NCBI RefSeq assembly: GCF_001189515.2
Contig: NZ_CP012069.2
Coordinates: forward strand, 1,302,001-1,366,000
Origin: Olsenella sp. oral taxon 807
GTDB lineage: Bacteria > Actinomycetota > Coriobacteriia > Coriobacteriales > Atopobiaceae
Reading direction: 5' to 3'
DNA length: 64,000 nt
The notes under the pieces were generated by a model. It saw only the letters and a program-made list of their open reading frames with translations. It ran no database searches and had not been told where the DNA came from. Below, piece by piece: positions 1-6,802 of the stretch. The position numbers were made by a program, and so were the translations under genes. Numbering within the stretch: the stretch's first letter is position 1; each line of letters starts with the position of its first letter.

Positions 1-134
1 CAGGGCGTCTCACCCTCATGTCTGGTTTCATCGATGTTCGCAGGCATAAGCTCGAACTCGAGTCCCAGACGTTCGACAAGCTCCCTTCTCCTCGGGGAGG
101 CCGACGCCAACACCAACGTCGGTGTCGGCCTCAT
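1..134 (-). CDS. maf: Maf-family nucleoside triphosphate pyrophosphatase, 5' part only
   Basis: Only the first 44 codons are in the window; the gene runs off the left edge. Reading the minus strand from the ATG at 134 gives [19 protein letters not shown] followed by [10 protein letters not shown] and an IDET motif. The SASPRR signature near the N-terminus and the following IDET are typical of Maf/YhdE proteins, which hydrolyse non-canonical or modified nucleotides (dTTP/UTP or m7GTP types) to the monophosphate. The start is supported by AAGGAGAG about 10 bases upstream. The subfamily cannot be decided because the catalytic core lies outside the window. The ferredoxin gene lies upstream on the same strand, 90 bp away. 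Confidence 0.85.
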   Translation of the reverse strand, partial: MRPTPTLVLASASPRRRELVERLGLEFELMPANIDETRHEGETP

Positions 135-223
135 GACACGACTCTCCTTATGAGGAGCAAGACCTCGGTGAGATCAACCCCTCCTAAGAGTGCGCTTCTG
201 CGTCCTTTCTGTGCCATCCGGTG

Positions 224-409
224 CTAGTCGAGTGCGATGGCGCTGACAGGGCAGCCGTCGCTAGCCTCCTGGGCGCTGTCCACTGCGTCATCAGGGACCT
301 CGTCCACAATGACGGTCGCAATACCCTCGTCACCGATCTCGAAGACCTCCGGACACGTGCTCTCGCAGACGCCGCAGCCGATGCATTCCTCGCTTACGCT
401 TGCCTTCAT
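224..409 (-). CDS. 4Fe-4S ferredoxin, single cluster type
   Basis: A 61-residue small acidic electron carrier. Cysteines at 9, 12 and 15 (CIGCGVC) and a C-terminal CPVSAI cysteine form the usual ligand set of monocluster bacterial ferredoxins. C19 is also present (STCPEVF), but the second cysteine with which it would form a disulfide in Thermotoga-type ferredoxins is missing. The ATG at 409 is chosen over an in-frame start at 451 because it is preceded by GAGAGGAAG at proper spacing and gives the family's usual N-terminus (MKASV). The protein probably serves cytoplasmic low-potential electron transfer, for example with pyruvate:ferredoxin oxidoreductase. No partner gene is visible beside it. 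Confidence 0.9.
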   Translation of the reverse strand: MKASVSEECIGCGVCESTCPEVFEIGDEGIATVIVDEVPDDAVDSAQEASDGCPVSAIALD

Positions 410-590
410 GGTACTTCCTCTCACTTGAGGGGTCCTGAGCCCCTTACCCAAGACATCCCTTCTTCCTTTGTACTCTTATTTGGCCCGCAGCGCCAGTAGT
501 AATGCTCCAAAAGGTGAAAAATTGTCTCCTATAGTGTTTTTCTTCCCAACAGACACGCGGATTTGTGGCGTCGCGGGACTCAGCATGAGG

Positions 591-609
591 ACCCCGGAAT
601 CTGCGGGGC
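591..609 (-). repeat. Third, inverted copy of the rnhB-upstream repeat core
   Basis: The reverse complement, GCCCCGCAGATTCCGGGGT, differs at one base from the core of the two direct repeats at 62981-63012 and 63043-63074. The element contains its own short stem (CCC..CAG/CTG..GGG). A match of this length at such a distance suggests a small dispersed repeat family. Confidence 0.55.
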
Positions 610-701
610 TCTTCCGCACGGATGGTTGTTCAGTTGGTAAGTCCCCATACGCACCCGCCAATCTGGCAGGTACGAGCCACGAGAAACGCTGATTAATTCG
701 A

Positions 702-967
702 CTCCTCGGGGGTTTGTGTTGGTTGACGCTTCGGCGAAGACACCAACTTGGCGCCGTTACTCGCGTAGAGCCTGCCTTCCCGACCAAGCGAGAGGCGGCT
801 ACCGAGGAGGTGTCGCTGGCGCGCCATGGTGGTTGAGGCACTCGTGCTACCCGACGCTGCTCGCGTCACAACTCGCATTGCAACTCGCGCGACCCTCGCG
901 GCGCAACAGTGTACACAAATGCCCCAAAACGGCGACGAGAGGCCATTTCCACCGATCTGTGTACACT
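702..967 (+). repeat. Dispersed ~260-bp repeat, copy A
   Basis: This stretch is clearly similar over its whole length to the reverse complement of 20104-20360 (copy B). Shared blocks include CTCNTCGGGGGTT, GGTTGACGC, GCGAAGA, AGAGCCTG, CTTCCCGACCAAGCG, GTGGTTGAGGC/GTGGCTGAGGC and the final GCAACAGTGTACACAAATG. The 3' 60 bp are the AGTGTACACA-bounded element. There is no open frame consistent with both copies, so it looks like a non-coding or decayed mobile element. It sits 60 bp before repeat cluster 1. Confidence 0.75.
908..967 (+). repeat. 60-bp element with AGTGTACACA inverted ends (copy 1)
   Basis: It starts AGTGTACACAAATGCCCCAA and ends ATCTGTGTACACT, so the outer arms are inverted repeats of about 12 bp. 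The interior holds GAGAGGCC. Two further copies at 20000-20059 and 20104-20163 are also exactly 60 bp long. The palindromic core TGTGTACACA could be a protein-binding half-site pair. Confidence 0.8.
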
Positions 968-1026
968 CTTTTGTCCCCACGGTCGCTCGTGCGACCGGAG
1001 CGCCGGGAGATTCTCGGAACAGCGTG

Positions 1027-1827
1027 CACTGCCACTCGGCGGTGAACGTGTGGGTGTGAAACGTTCAGGCCCGAGTGGCAGTGCCACCCACACGAGGCCG
1101 TACGCTCAGGGTCGAGTGGCAGTGCAGCTTACACTGCCAAATGGCATCGAGCGTACCGAAGCGGTACGCTTGGGGTCGAGTGGCAGTGCGATCGGTACGC
1201 TCAGGGGCGAGTGGCAGTGCAGCTTACACTGCCACTCGGCGGTGAACGTGTGGTAGTGGAACGTTCAGGCCCGAGTGGCAGTGCGATCGGTACGCTCGGG
1301 CCCGAGTGGCAGTGTCACCCACACGAGGCCGCACGCTCGGGGTCGAGTGGCAGTGTAGCTTACACTGCCAAATGGCATCGAGCGTACCGAAGCGGTACGC
1401 TCGGGGTCGAGTGGCAGTGTGATCGGTACGCTCAGGGGCGAGTGGCAGTGCGTCTCACACTGCCACTCGGTGGTGAACGTGCGGGTGTGAAACGTTCGGG
1501 GTCGAGTGGCAGTGCCACCCACATGAGGCGGTACGTTCGGGGTCGAGTGGCAGTGCCACCCACACGAGGCGGTACGTTCGGGGTCGAGTGGCAGTGCCAC
1601 CCACACGAGGCCGCACGCTTGGGGCCGAGTGGCAGTGCAGCTTACACTGCCAAATGGCATCGAGCGTACCGAAGCGGTACGCTCGGGCCCGAGTGGCAGT
1701 GCGATCGGTACGCTCAAGGGTGAGTGGCAGTGCAGTTTACACTGCCACTCGGCGGTGAACGTGTGGTGGTGGAACGTTCAGGCCCGAGTGGCAGTGCGAT
1801 CGGTACGCTCAGGGCCGAGTGGCAGTG
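1027..1827. repeat. Palindromic repeat cluster 1 (seven 57-bp units)
   Basis: Seven 57-bp units start at 1027, 1132, 1227, 1363, 1458, 1645 and 1740. Each begins with CACTGCCACTCG (or the variant CACTGCCAAATG) and ends with CGAGTGGCAGTG. Inner arms also pair, for example GAGCGTACCG/CGGTACGCTC around AAG (1132-1188), or GAACGT/ACGTTC. Between units lie 7-bp linkers and modules of 31 or 41 bp that each end in another CGAGTGGCAGTG. Unit starts are therefore 105, 95, 136, 95, 187 and 95 bp apart. About 25 copies of the 12-bp core or its variant are present. The left flank (TTCTCGGAACAGCGT) recurs before cluster 3, and the right flank (GCAGGTCCGGGCGACCTT) recurs in modified form after cluster 4. 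Confidence 0.9.
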
Positions 1828-1954
1828 CAGGTCCGGGCGACCTTCGGGCCGGCGGGCGCAGCGCCCAGTGCCGGGATGCGCCCCAAGAGGGGTCATCCCG
1901 AGCCTTGCCCGGAACGGTCTCTCCGTAAACAACGGAGCCTTTAATCAGGGCCTC

Positions 1955-2212
1955 TTAGAGAGAGGTCAGGGCCGTGATGATGCCAAAGATGATCCCCGGC
2001 ATGTTTGCGGCTGCCAGCGGCATGTCTCGCTTCTCCTTACAGAGGCCGTATATTACCCAGAGGGTGCAGTTGACGGCCGCGACGGCTGGCTGGATGAAGT
2101 TCCCCTTATTACCTGCCAGGTTGTTCATTATTTGTGGGATGTAGGAGACATACATCATAACAGACATAAACGTTGCCACCCATCCGAGGGTAGTGACCTG
2201 CTTCTCTGTCAT
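1955..2212 (-). CDS. SemiSWEET-family sugar transporter
   Basis: An 85-residue membrane protein with three hydrophobic helices (about 8-27, 40-58, 66-84), the size of a single SWEET/MtN3 half-module. The PQ-loop motif YVSYIPQI in helix 1 and the conserved asparagine and tryptophan in AAVNCTLWVIYG match bacterial SemiSWEETs. These act as homodimers that let sugars equilibrate across the membrane. AGAAGGG lies about 9 bases before the ATG. A promoter-like TTGTAG-N16-TATACT (2348-2321) and a 9-bp inverted repeat (2265-2273/2310-2318) lie upstream. The true substrate cannot be read from sequence. Confidence 0.88.
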   Translation of the reverse strand: MTEKQVTTLGWVATFMSVMMYVSYIPQIMNNLAGNKGNFIQPAVAAVNCTLWVIYGLCKEKRDMPLAAANMPGIIFGIITALTSL

Positions 2213-2320
2213 AGTGTATTCCCTTCTACTTGAACCTCGTGTTTTCCCTGCGTCTTATTGCTCCATCAGATGGGCTGACGTTCACTGCGTGCATGCGTGC
2301 CATCTGATATGGCCTCATCC

Positions 2321-2348
2321 AGTATAACGACATACTTACGCGCTACAA
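2321..2348 (-). promoter_or_regulatory. Candidate promoter of the SemiSWEET gene
   Basis: On the minus strand TTGTAG (2348-2343) is followed after 16 bp by TATACT (2326-2321). Directly downstream, ATCAGATGG at 2265-2273 is inverted as CCATCTGAT at 2310-2318. One arm would overlap the transcription start, so it could be an operator or a leader stem. Confidence 0.5.
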
Positions 2349-2401
2349 ATCACAGCTTATGTTGATTGGAAGGGGTCAACGCAAGGAGGATAAGGGGACC
2401 C

Positions 2402-3751
2402 TCATCGCCGCGCCAACAGGGCCACGCACTCCACATGGAAGGTCTGGGGAAAGAGGTCGACGGGGGTTATCGCGAGGGGGAAAAGGGAACCGGCTTCCTT
2501 GAAGCGGGCGAAGTCTCGAGCAAGCGTGGCAGGGTCGCAGGATACATAGGCGATGGCCCGCGCGCGCTGGTCTGAAAGCTTTTCCACCACCTCCTGGGCA
2601 AGGCCCGCCCGCGGCGGGTCAACGACGATGATGTCGGCCCCACCTGTGGGAAACTCGCGGTTGGCGTCACCCCCAATCACATCGACGTCATCGAGCCCTG
2701 CTCCCTCTAGGTTGCGCCTGAGGTCGCGTACGGCCGGACCAGAGGACTCCACGGCGCTCACCCACGACGTCCTACGGGCGAGCGGCAGGGTGAAGGTCCC
2801 GACGCCCGAGTAGAGGTCCATCGCGACCTCGTCCTCGGTGGGGGAGAGACCCTCCATGACCAGGTCCACGAGCACTTCGGCACCCTTCGTGTTGACCTGG
2901 AAGAACGAGGGCGCACTGAGCCGCATGCGCTCTTTGCCCACGCGCTCGGACCACGAGCCGCGCCCGAGGAGACGCTCGACGCCGATGACCCGGCGAGCAC
3001 CTCGAGGTCCCTTCGTAAGAACGCGGACGATGGAGGTGGCCTGACCCTTGGTGGCGTCAGAGAGCACCTTGGCGACTTGGCCGCGCGGGAAGTCACCAGG
3101 TCTCGTCCAGAGGGCGACCTCGATTTCGTCGGTGCGCGTGGAGGCGCGGATGGCGACCCTCTCAAGGCCGAGCTCACGCGTACCCGTAAGGTACGAGAGG
3201 GCGCCCACGATCGACCTGGCGAATGTGTCATGGCGGGTATCGAGCAGAGGGCAGCCCCTAAACGTGGCGATACCCCTCCCAAGGCGATCGTGCATGCCTA
3301 TCGTCGTGCGTCCTTGCTGGGTCGCCACGGCAAGCTCGATCTTGTTGCGGTAGCCCCAGGGCTTTGGGGAAGCCACACAGGTGGCCACGAGCGCCTCCGC
3401 CCGCTCCTGTGGGAAACGGCCGATACGCACGAGCGCATCCGTGACGTTCGCGCGCTTTGCCGTGAGCTGGGCCTCGTAAGCCAGATTTGCCCAGGGACAG
3501 CCACCGCATTGCTCGACGTAGGGGTGGGGGGCATCGACGCGAAGGGGAGACGCCTCCACGACGGACTCGACCGTCCCGTGGGCAAAGCGCCCCTTCTCCT
3601 GCGTGACGCGCACGTCCACGACGTCGCCGGGGACTCCTCCCGACACGAAGACCACGCGCCCGCCATCGTCATGGGCGATGGCGTCGGCCCCGTATGCCAT
3701 ACGCTCGATTCTCAGGCAGGGGAGGATGCTCTCATCCTTGGGAGCGCCCAC
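2402..3751 (-). CDS. rlmD: 23S rRNA (uracil-5-)-methyltransferase, TrmA/RumA family
   Basis: This 449-residue enzyme transfers a methyl group from SAM to C5 of a uridine in 23S rRNA (U1939 or U747 type). It has an N-terminal TRAM-like RNA-binding region, then the iron-sulfur cysteines of CGGCPWANLAYEAQL near residue 85. A SAM-binding MDLYSGVGTFTLPLA motif, the VVDPPRAGL motif and the catalytic cysteine in YVSCDPATLARD follow. Length matches the family. The GTG start overlaps the stop codon of ppk by one base, so translation is probably coupled. Whether it is RlmD, RlmC or a dual-specificity RlmCD cannot be told from sequence alone. Confidence 0.88.
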   Translation of the reverse strand: MGAPKDESILPCLRIERMAYGADAIAHDDGGRVVFVSGGVPGDVVDVRVTQEKGRFAHGTVESVVEASPLRVDAPHPYVEQCGGCPWANLAYEAQLTAKRANVTDALVRIGRFPQERAEALVATCVASPKPWGYRNKIELAVATQQGRTTIGMHDRLGRGIATFRGCPLLDTRHDTFARSIVGALSYLTGTRELGLERVAIRASTRTDEIEVALWTRPGDFPRGQVAKVLSDATKGQATSIVRVLTKGPRGARRVIGVERLLGRGSWSERVGKERMRLSAPSFFQVNTKGAEVLVDLVMEGLSPTEDEVAMDLYSGVGTFTLPLARRTSWVSAVESSGPAVRDLRRNLEGAGLDDVDVIGGDANREFPTGGADIIVVDPPRAGLAQEVVEKLSDQRARAIAYVSCDPATLARDFARFKEAGSLFPLAITPVDLFPQTFHVECVALLARR

Positions 3752-6351
3752 TACCTGTCCCCCTCGTCGCCCTTCGAGAAGAGCTCCCTGAGGCCGAGGC
3801 CAATGAGGTGCAGGCCCCTTGACAGCTTGCTCCTCCGAGGTTCGCCAGCCGTTGCTCCTTCCTTGCTTCCCTGGGACGCCGTGCCCCCGCTAACTGTGGA
3901 CGAGGCCCTCGTCTCCCCGAGGACGAGCTGCGTGGCGATATCACGAGCCGCGCTCGAGGGTGCACGTCCCCTCGTCCCCTCGTCCGTATCGGTCGTCACG
4001 TCACCGCCCGCTGTGACCGCCTCGTCATCGATGCCATAGGTCGAGATGCCCGGCAGCGAGACGAGGGCCCGTATCTGGTCGGCGGACATCGTGGGATAGA
4101 TGACCGAGATGGGGGAGAGTGCCTCTACCTCGGCACCCTGGGCTGCCCTCGATCGGCGATAGGCCAGCGCCAGCAGCAGGTCTTGACTGTCGACGCGCGG
4201 CGTGCCCTCTGCGCGCTCAAGGCGCTCCCAGGTACCCTCGGCGGTGAGCTGCCGCGCCTTTGCGTTGTCCGCGAGCTGCAGGTTCATGTAGCTCACGACG
4301 AATGAGCGACAGGTGGGATCGAGCACGGGATAGGCTATCTCGACACGGCGCTCGGTGTTTCTCGTCATCATGTCGGCGCTCGAGAGGTAGACGGTGTCGG
4401 CGTCTACGCCAAAGGCATAGACGCGGGCGTGCTCGAGGAAGCGACCGACGATCTGGCGTACCAGGAGGCCGTCGGTGCGTCCGGGGACGTTGGCCCTGAT
4501 GCAGCAGATGCCACGGACTATCATGAGCATGCGCACACCGGCCTCGCAGGCGTCAGAGATCTTGTCGATGACGTCGCGGTCGGTGAGCGAGTTCATCTTC
4601 ATGAAGACCTGCGCCGGCTCGCCGCGCCGCGCCCGCTCTATCTCGCGGTCGAGGCCGTTCATGACGAGGGGCTTCAGACCGGAGGGTGCTACACCGAGTT
4701 GCTTGTAGGTCCCGCTCAGGTTTCCGAGCGAGAGGTTGCGAAAGAAGGTGTTGCCATCCTCCGCGATGACACTGTCGGCCGTAAGGAGCATGAAGTCGGA
4801 GTAGAGGCGTGCGGTCTTCTCATTGAAGTTTCCCGTGCCCAGACAGGTGATGCGGTTGATGCCGCTCTTGTCATGGTAGGTGATCTGACAGATCTTGGAG
4901 TGGCACTTAAAGCCCTCGGACCCATAGATGACGGTGCAGCCAGCATGATCGAGGCGATCGGCCCAAGCGATGTTGTTCGCCTCATCGAAGCGGGCGCGCA
5001 GCTCCATCAGCACCGTGACCTCCTTGCCGTTCTCGACGGCAGCGATGAGGCTCTCGCAGAGTCTTGACTGCTTTGCGACGCGGTAGAGCGTGATCTTGAC
5101 GGAGATGCACTTGTCATCGGTCGAGGCCTCGCGCAGGAGCCTGAGCAGTGGAGACATGCTCTCGTAGGGATAGAAGAGCAGGATGTCGTGGTCGAGCACC
5201 TGCTCGCGCATGGGTACCCCCTCGTCCACCATGGGCGACGCCTGGGGCTCAAAGGGGTCGAAGAGCAGGCTTGCGCGCGCAGGTGCGGGGATCTTCCCCT
5301 CGAGCGAGTAGACGTAGCCAAGGTCGAGGGGAATGGAGGTCTGGGTGACCTTGTTTTGGGGCAGGCCCAACTCGCCAACCATGAATGAGACGAGCTTGCC
5401 GTCGAGCTTGCCCTTGAGCTCCAGACGCACCGGCTGCAGGCGCAGCCGTTTCTTGAGGACCTTCTTCATGTGCTGGCGGTAGTCCTCCTCCTCCTCGACG
5501 CCCTCGCCATCGGGGTCGACGTCGGCGTTGCGCGTGACCCTGATGACGGCGGACAGGACGGGCTGGAACCTGCCAAAGCAACCCGGTAGCCTAGAGAGAA
5601 TGGCGTCCTCGAGCAGGATATAGCGGTAGGTCCTCTCGCTGCCGGGCAGCTCGATCACCCGGGGCAGGCTCGTCGGCACCTCGACGATGCCGAGCAGGCC
5701 CCGCTCGCCGCTGCCCTCGAGCGAGCAGACCACATAGAGCTGGGCGTTCCTGAGGTTGGGGAAGGGGTGGCGTGGGTTCACGATCATGGGGGAGAGTATC
5801 GGCTGGACGTTCTGATCGAAGTAGCGCGCGAGCGCCGCCGCGTCGGCATCGGTAAGCTCCTCGGCACCGACACGGATGAGGCCGCTTGACGCGAGACGTG
5901 ACTCGATTTCGTCAAACGCCGCCTCCTGTCGCCGGATGAGGCCGGGAAGCATAGAGAGGACGTTGTCTATCTGCTCAGCGGGCGTCTCGTTGGACTTGTT
6001 GTCCCGGGGCTGGTGCTTGAGCCGGGCGATGTCTGAGAGGCCGCCGATGCGTATCATGAACCACTCGTCGAGGTTGCTCCCGAATATCGACACGAACTTG
6101 AGTCTCTCGAAGAGCGGGACCGTCTCATCGTAGGACTCGTCGAGCACGCGATCATCAAACCTCAGCCAGCTCACCTCCCGATTCTGGGTGTAGGAGTAGT
6201 CGTCCTTATGGTCGATGCCCCAGGACTCCTCCTCCTGACCGGAGTTGAGGTCATCCGTGGTCGGCTCGTCTGCCCTCAGGTCCTGACCCTTGCCGCCTGC
6301 GGCGGTCGCACTCGTCGCGTCGTCCCTCTTCTGCTCTCTCTTCTTTCCCAT
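3751..6351 (-). CDS. ppk: Polyphosphate kinase 1
   Basis: Polyphosphate kinase reversibly makes inorganic polyphosphate from ATP. The 866-residue protein shows REVSWLRFDDRVLDE at the N-domain start and NLDEWFMIRIGGL. The catalytic part has FYPYESMSPLLRLLREA and the HSKICQI segment, which contains the histidine of a phosphohistidine-type site. It ends with DMMTRNTERRVEIAYPV. It is about 150 residues longer than typical Ppk1. The extra length is a charged N-terminal tail (about 50 residues, KKREQKRDD) and a C-terminal extension after LALAYRRSRA that is low in hydrophobicity. The extension has no recognised domain. The upstream region is AT-rich and shared with the divergent arcA leader. Confidence 0.95.
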   Translation of the reverse strand: MGKKREQKRDDATSATAAGGKGQDLRADEPTTDDLNSGQEEESWGIDHKDDYSYTQNREVSWLRFDDRVLDESYDETVPLFERLKFVSIFGSNLDEWFMIRIGGLSDIARLKHQPRDNKSNETPAEQIDNVLSMLPGLIRRQEAAFDEIESRLASSGLIRVGAEELTDADAAALARYFDQNVQPILSPMIVNPRHPFPNLRNAQLYVVCSLEGSGERGLLGIVEVPTSLPRVIELPGSERTYRYILLEDAILSRLPGCFGRFQPVLSAVIRVTRNADVDPDGEGVEEEEDYRQHMKKVLKKRLRLQPVRLELKGKLDGKLVSFMVGELGLPQNKVTQTSIPLDLGYVYSLEGKIPAPARASLLFDPFEPQASPMVDEGVPMREQVLDHDILLFYPYESMSPLLRLLREASTDDKCISVKITLYRVAKQSRLCESLIAAVENGKEVTVLMELRARFDEANNIAWADRLDHAGCTVIYGSEGFKCHSKICQITYHDKSGINRITCLGTGNFNEKTARLYSDFMLLTADSVIAEDGNTFFRNLSLGNLSGTYKQLGVAPSGLKPLVMNGLDREIERARRGEPAQVFMKMNSLTDRDVIDKISDACEAGVRMLMIVRGICCIRANVPGRTDGLLVRQIVGRFLEHARVYAFGVDADTVYLSSADMMTRNTERRVEIAYPVLDPTCRSFVVSYMNLQLADNAKARQLTAEGTWERLERAEGTPRVDSQDLLLALAYRRSRAAQGAEVEALSPISVIYPTMSADQIRALVSLPGISTYGIDDEAVTAGGDVTTDTDEGTRGRAPSSAARDIATQLVLGETRASSTVSGGTASQGSKEGATAGEPRRSKLSRGLHLIGLGLRELFSKGDEGDR

Positions 6352-6453
6352 GACTGCGCCATCTCCCGGGCTCGAACGTTGGCCATGGCAAGATTTTACC
6401 AGCTTGATGAGGATGGGCAGGGAAGAGTACTGGGTGGTTAGATAGAATTAAAG

Positions 6454-6482
6454 TTATCAAAGTACTATTAATATAGTATAAT
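6454..6482 (+). promoter_or_regulatory. Candidate sigma-70 promoter for arcA
   Basis: TTATCA (6454-6459) and a perfect TATAAT (6477-6482) are separated by 17 bp in AT-rich DNA. If used, the arcA mRNA would carry a leader of about 310 nt that includes several stem-loops. Confidence 0.6.
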
Positions 6483-6600
6483 TATGTAAGAAAGGACGAT
6501 ATTGCGCCCCTCTGTGCAATCAGATTCACAGCCGTTGACTGACCATACATGAGTAATACGAGCTTTATAAATCAGCAGATAAACATCATTATGATAAAAG

Positions 6601-6627
6601 CATAAGCGGTAGGATCTACCGCTTATG
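6601..6627 (+). promoter_or_regulatory. Perfect 12-bp hairpin in the arcA leader
   Basis: CATAAGCGGTAG and its exact complement CTACCGCTTATG are separated by GAT. No U-tract follows, so it is not a standard terminator. It could be an operator or an RNA structure acting on arcA expression. Confidence 0.55.
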
Positions 6628-6708
6628 GCCGGTTTGGTACCGTTCCCCTAGAAGAGGGACCATATCGGAAAAAAAGAAAAAATATTGTATATATTAGACT
6701 CAGTTTCC

Positions 6709-6760
6709 AAAAGGCCCTCATGGGTGAGCGACGGCTCAGTCAAATCTGCAGGGCCTTTTT
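6709..6760 (+). terminator. Possible leader terminator upstream of arcA
   Basis: AAAAGGCCCT (6709-6718) pairs with AGGGCCTTTT (6750-6759), and the 3' arm runs into a T5 tract. The loop is 31 nt long and could hold an alternative structure. The position, 40 bp before the arcA start and after the promoter candidate, would fit attenuation. Confidence 0.45.
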
Positions 6761-6802
6761 CAGCAATGCGCCACCGTGGCGCGTACGAAGTAAGGAGGAA
6801 CC

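Larger units (their letters stand above)
452..1954. other. 1.5-kb gene-free region with dispersed repeats
   Basis: No credible coding sequence was found. The region holds, in order: the upstream region of the ferredoxin gene; a 19-bp inverted copy of the rnhB-upstream repeat (591-609); dispersed repeat copy A (702-967), which ends in a 60-bp AGTGTACACA-bounded element (908-967); repeat cluster 1 (1027-1827); and a GC-rich tail with a small hairpin (1921-1937) that may end the SemiSWEET transcript. Several open frames cross the repeats on both strands, but they only reflect the repeat sequence. Confidence 0.8.
6352..6802. promoter_or_regulatory. AT-rich divergent ppk/arcA control region
   Basis: The 450 bp between ppk and arcA are far more AT-rich than the genes around them, especially 6435-6700. 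The region holds a strong plus-strand promoter candidate (6454-6482), a perfect 12-bp hairpin (6601-6627), an A-rich run (6668-6682), a 10-bp inverted repeat ending in T5 (6709-6760) and a 7-bp GCGCCAC/GTGGCGC hairpin (6768-6782) just before the arcA ribosome-binding site. No open frame in it resembles a gene. No known riboswitch family was recognised. Confidence 0.65.

Noticed and set aside
1211-1723. Open reading frame of about 170 codons across repeat cluster 1 (and similar frames in clusters 2-4)
   Set aside because: 57 bp is a multiple of three, so frames stay open through units, but 31- and 41-bp modules shift them. Frames are open on both strands and encode only the repeat, with no start signals.
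1027-1827. CRISPR array
   Set aside because: Repeats are palindromic in both orientations, spacings are 95-187 bp built from repeat modules, and the sequences between cores are themselves repeated. No cas genes are near.
3077-4039. Plus-strand open frame of about 320 codons opposite rlmD and ppk
   Set aside because: It spans the junction of two certain minus-strand genes and shows no protein-like motifs.
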